Assembly (NCBI RefSeq): GCF_000425185.1
Contig: NZ_AULH01000005.1
Location: 1-64,000 of the forward strand
Direction: 5' to 3'
Length of the DNA stretch: 64,000 bases
Source of the DNA: Pleomorphomonas koreensis DSM 23070
GTDB lineage: Bacteria; Pseudomonadota; Alphaproteobacteria; Rhizobiales; Pleomorphomonadaceae
The position numbers and the translations under genes were made by a program. Under the pieces are notes generated by a model, which was given only the letters and a program-made list of their open reading frames with translations, made no database searches and had not been told where the DNA came from. Positions 62,185-64,000 of the stretch are shown in pieces. Position 1 is the stretch's first letter; each line of letters opens with the position of its first letter.

Positions 62185-63351
62185 TTACCAGTTGCGGGTC
62201 AGCTTGAGCATGCCGTCCCAGTTGTCGTCGTTCTGGTTGACGTAGTTCACTTCGGCCGTCAGGATGAGGTCCGGCGTGAAGGCGTAGTCAGCACCGAGCT
62301 GGGCAATCGTGGCGGTGTCCTGCTTGTCCCAGAACTTAGCACCGAGACCGGCATAGATGTCGAGAGCATCGGTGGCCTGGAACTTCAGAGCGCCAGCGGC
62401 ACCGAAGTAGTTGTCAGACCCGACGGCAGCGCTGAAGGTGTCGTAGTCGACATAGGTGCCGACCAGACGAGCGCTGAGCTTGTCGATGAGCTTGAGGTCG
62501 GCCGTGGCCTTGACGCCCCAAACGTCGTTGTTGCCATCAAACGTCTGGTAGAAGCCCGACAGGTCGACCGAACCCCACGACTGATCCCTGACGCCGAGAC
62601 GAGCGGTGTACATCAGCTCGGCATCGTAGCCGTCAACCCACACCACCGGGGCCCACTTGTGGTCACCCGAGGTATCCGAGGCCAGGATGCCAGCGCCGGC
62701 ATAGAAACCGCCACCAAGGCTGTCGACCATGATCTGGGCGCCCGTGGTGCTCTGGTCGAACTCACCGAAGATAGCACCGGTGTCGCCATAGAACACGTCG
62801 CCGTAGGCATTGCCGATCTTGCCGACGGTCAGGTAACCGACCTGAATGAAGGCATCGTCAGCCGAGAGAGAACCGTCGGCGCTATCGAGCTGAAGCACGA
62901 AGAACGAACGGACGGTACCAAGATCCGAAGCCGTGCGGGCGTCGAACTTGACCTGAGCGTCGGTCTTGAAATTAATACGCTTGCCCGTAACGGCAGGAGT
63001 ATTCACAGCGCTGAAATCAGTAGTACCAGTGGTCGTGTTAAGAGCGGCAGCAGCGGCAGTAGCGGCAGCAGCGGAGCTATAAGTACCAATAAGAGCGCCG
63101 CCATTGACGACCGTATAAGACGCATCCGAGAGCGTCGCATGGTTGCTATAGGCAACGCGAGCGCGGACGCGGCCGGAGATGTCCAGGCAGGTCTCGGTGC
63201 CGGGGATGTAGAAGAAGCCGGCGCCGTAGGCGTCGCAAACCTTCACGTAGTCAACAGCGGCCGGAGCGGCTTCGCCCGGCAGGTCGGCGGCGTAAGCGCC
63301 CGTGGCGACCATCAGGCCGGCGGCGGTGCCGAGCAGCGTCTTCATGTTCAT
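62185..63351 (-). CDS. Outer-membrane porin, Porin_2 (Omp2b-like) family
   Basis: The 388-residue protein starts at the ATG at 63351, 8 nt after GGAGG. It has a signal peptide (MNMKTLLGTAAGLMVATGAYAADLP, cut after AYA). The mature N terminus has the family signature VKVCDAYGAGFFYIPGTETC and LDISGRVRARV, with the paired cysteines typical of rhizobial porins. The 16-strand barrel trimer lets small solutes through the outer membrane. An alanine-rich insert ([18 protein letters not shown]) encoded by imperfect AGC/GGC repeats lies in an early, probably surface-exposed loop. Its codon use is less G+C-rich than its neighbours, as for many highly expressed porins. Confidence 0.95.
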   Translation of the reverse strand: MNMKTLLGTAAGLMVATGAYAADLPGEAAPAAVDYVKVCDAYGAGFFYIPGTETCLDISGRVRARVAYSNHATLSDASYTVVNGGALIGTYSSAAAATAAAAALNTTTGTTDFSAVNTPAVTGKRINFKTDAQVKFDARTASDLGTVRSFFVLQLDSADGSLSADDAFIQVGYLTVGKIGNAYGDVFYGDTGAIFGEFDQSTTGAQIMVDSLGGGFYAGAGILASDTSGDHKWAPVVWVDGYDAELMYTARLGVRDQSWGSVDLSGFYQTFDGNNDVWGVKATADLKLIDKLSARLVGTYVDYDTFSAAVGSDNYFGAAGALKFQATDALDIYAGLGAKFWDKQDTATIAQLGADYAFTPDLILTAEVNYVNQNDDNWDGMLKLTRNW

Positions 63352-63934
63352 TTCCTGACCTCCAAAAGTCATCTAGAGAAAGAACCCTTCCCTGCCTGAC
63401 AACAAACGGCCTGACCGTCATCATCGCTGGCGTGGAACCGGTTCCGGTTCTTTGCCGCCTTGCTCAGCCGCCCAACCACCCCAGGCAGATCGACTTCACG
63501 TGGCGGTGAGTTCCGTCTCCCGAAATCTCACGACGCTAGTGATGGCCGATCCTGAGCCGGTCTTCAACGGGAAAGACGCCGGCAATCCGGCCGCGACGGC
63601 TAATCGAAAACCCATGTTGCAGTTTTGCCACTCCCCTGCCACCCCCCTGGGGCGCAATGATTAACGAGTGGTTAAGTTCCTGCTTCAAAAGGGAATTGAC
63701 GATTTCCAAGCCATTAGCATCCGGGGATTTTCCACAGGGCTCCGGGAACCTACTCATAACCAAACGGCTAGGGCGGGGCGCCCGGTTCGGAGGCTACGGC
63801 GGGAAGTCGACAGTCTTTCGCCGGCGAATCTGTCCCGATGGAATCGGGCGTGCGACCGCCGCCTTCGCCCTTGCCGGCGGACCGCCTTTCGGATTGGATG
63901 CCTGTCGACGCCGCCGCTTCACCGGAACCCGTCC
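63352..63934. other. Divergent porin-transporter intergenic region with GGAACCGGTTCC palindrome
   Basis: The 583 bp contain the porin leader and promoter on the minus strand and the promoter for the next plus-strand gene. A perfect 12-bp palindrome, GGAACCGGTTCC, lies at 63433-63444, about 85 nt upstream of the porin ATG, and could be a regulator site. I found no gene; frames such as 63452-63664 look random. Confidence 0.5.
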
Positions 63935-64000
63935 ATGACCTCTCGTCCCTCGCCGCAGGCTGTTGCCGCTGGCCTCATCGCCGCGTTCGTCGGATTCGGC
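63935..64000 (+). CDS. BenE-like benzoate/H+ symporter, N-terminal fragment (cut by window end)
   Basis: Twenty-two codons are visible, beginning MTSRPSPQAVAAGLIAAFVG. The segment AVAAGLIAAFVGFG matches the start of the first membrane helix in BenE-type benzoate/proton symporters. With so little sequence, other multi-pass transporters remain possible. The gene is divergent from the porin. Confidence 0.45.
   Translation, partial: MTSRPSPQAVAAGLIAAFVGFG

Noticed and set aside
60075-62207. 710-codon plus-strand frame opposite the BON/OmpA gene
   Set aside because: Arginine/glycine-rich composition and no domain; the minus-strand frame has a clear ribosome binding site and membrane helix.

Overview
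The window is a piece of an alphaproteobacterial chromosome, most likely order Hyphomicrobiales (Rhizobiales). The evidence is the gene order rpsB-tsf-pyrH-frr-uppS-cdsA-dxr-rseP-bamA-lpxD-fabZ-lpxA-lpxI-lpxB next to gltA, gltX and comEC, the use of LpxI rather than LpxH, a porin of the Rhizobiales Porin_2 type, and high G+C in the core (sampled lines around 70%). All identifications come from reading the sequence and from family knowledge; no database search was run.

Positions 1 to about 19,570 are a genomic island with visibly lower G+C (sampled lines about 50%). It begins inside an IS3-family insertion sequence. It carries a complete candidate DNA phosphorothioation (PT) defence locus of the single-strand Ssp type. 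Read along the minus strand, the order is sspF-sspG-sspH, then a convergent plus-strand gene for a three-helix membrane protein, then sspA-sspB-sspC-sspD. SspA (cysteine desulfurase), SspB (DUF4007), SspC (large ATPase) and SspD (PAPS-reductase-like ATP pyrophosphatase) are expected to place sulfur in the DNA backbone. SspF, SspG and SspH form the partner restriction module. SspH ends in an FtsK/HerA-type ATPase and carries a D-X21-EAK signature that looks like a PD-(D/E)XK nuclease. Downstream are a small basic protein, an orphan Phd/YefM-type antitoxin, a higBA toxin-antitoxin pair and a large serine recombinase. The recombinase frame runs through the terminator and into an initiator tRNA gene, which marks the right edge of the island.

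Positions 19,570 to 40,290 are core genome: tRNA-fMet, nnr, a sigma-54-preceded glnB-glnA pair, a chemotaxis receptor, a divergent AroE-like dehydrogenase, a multi-pass membrane protein, an Hsp70-like protein, parE, free-methionine-sulfoxide reductase, a DEAD-box RNA helicase with an 18-bp tandem repeat in its tail, a diguanylate cyclase, comEC, gltX and gltA.

Positions 40,295 to 55,390 are the conserved minus-strand translation/isoprenoid/envelope cluster, with lipid A synthesis (lpxB, lpxI, lpxA, lpxD), fabZ, BamA, RseP, Dxr, CdsA, UppS, Frr, PyrH, Tsf and RpsB. Many of its genes overlap by 4 nt.

Positions 55,500 to 58,802 hold a MarR-regulated EmrAB-type efflux operon with a readable promoter and operator. 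Positions 58,772 to 61,979 hold a minus-strand envelope cluster: a BON-repeat/OmpA-like protein, a 32-residue membrane peptide and a membrane-anchored helix-hairpin-helix protein. A Porin_2 porin and the first codons of a BenE-like transporter close the window.
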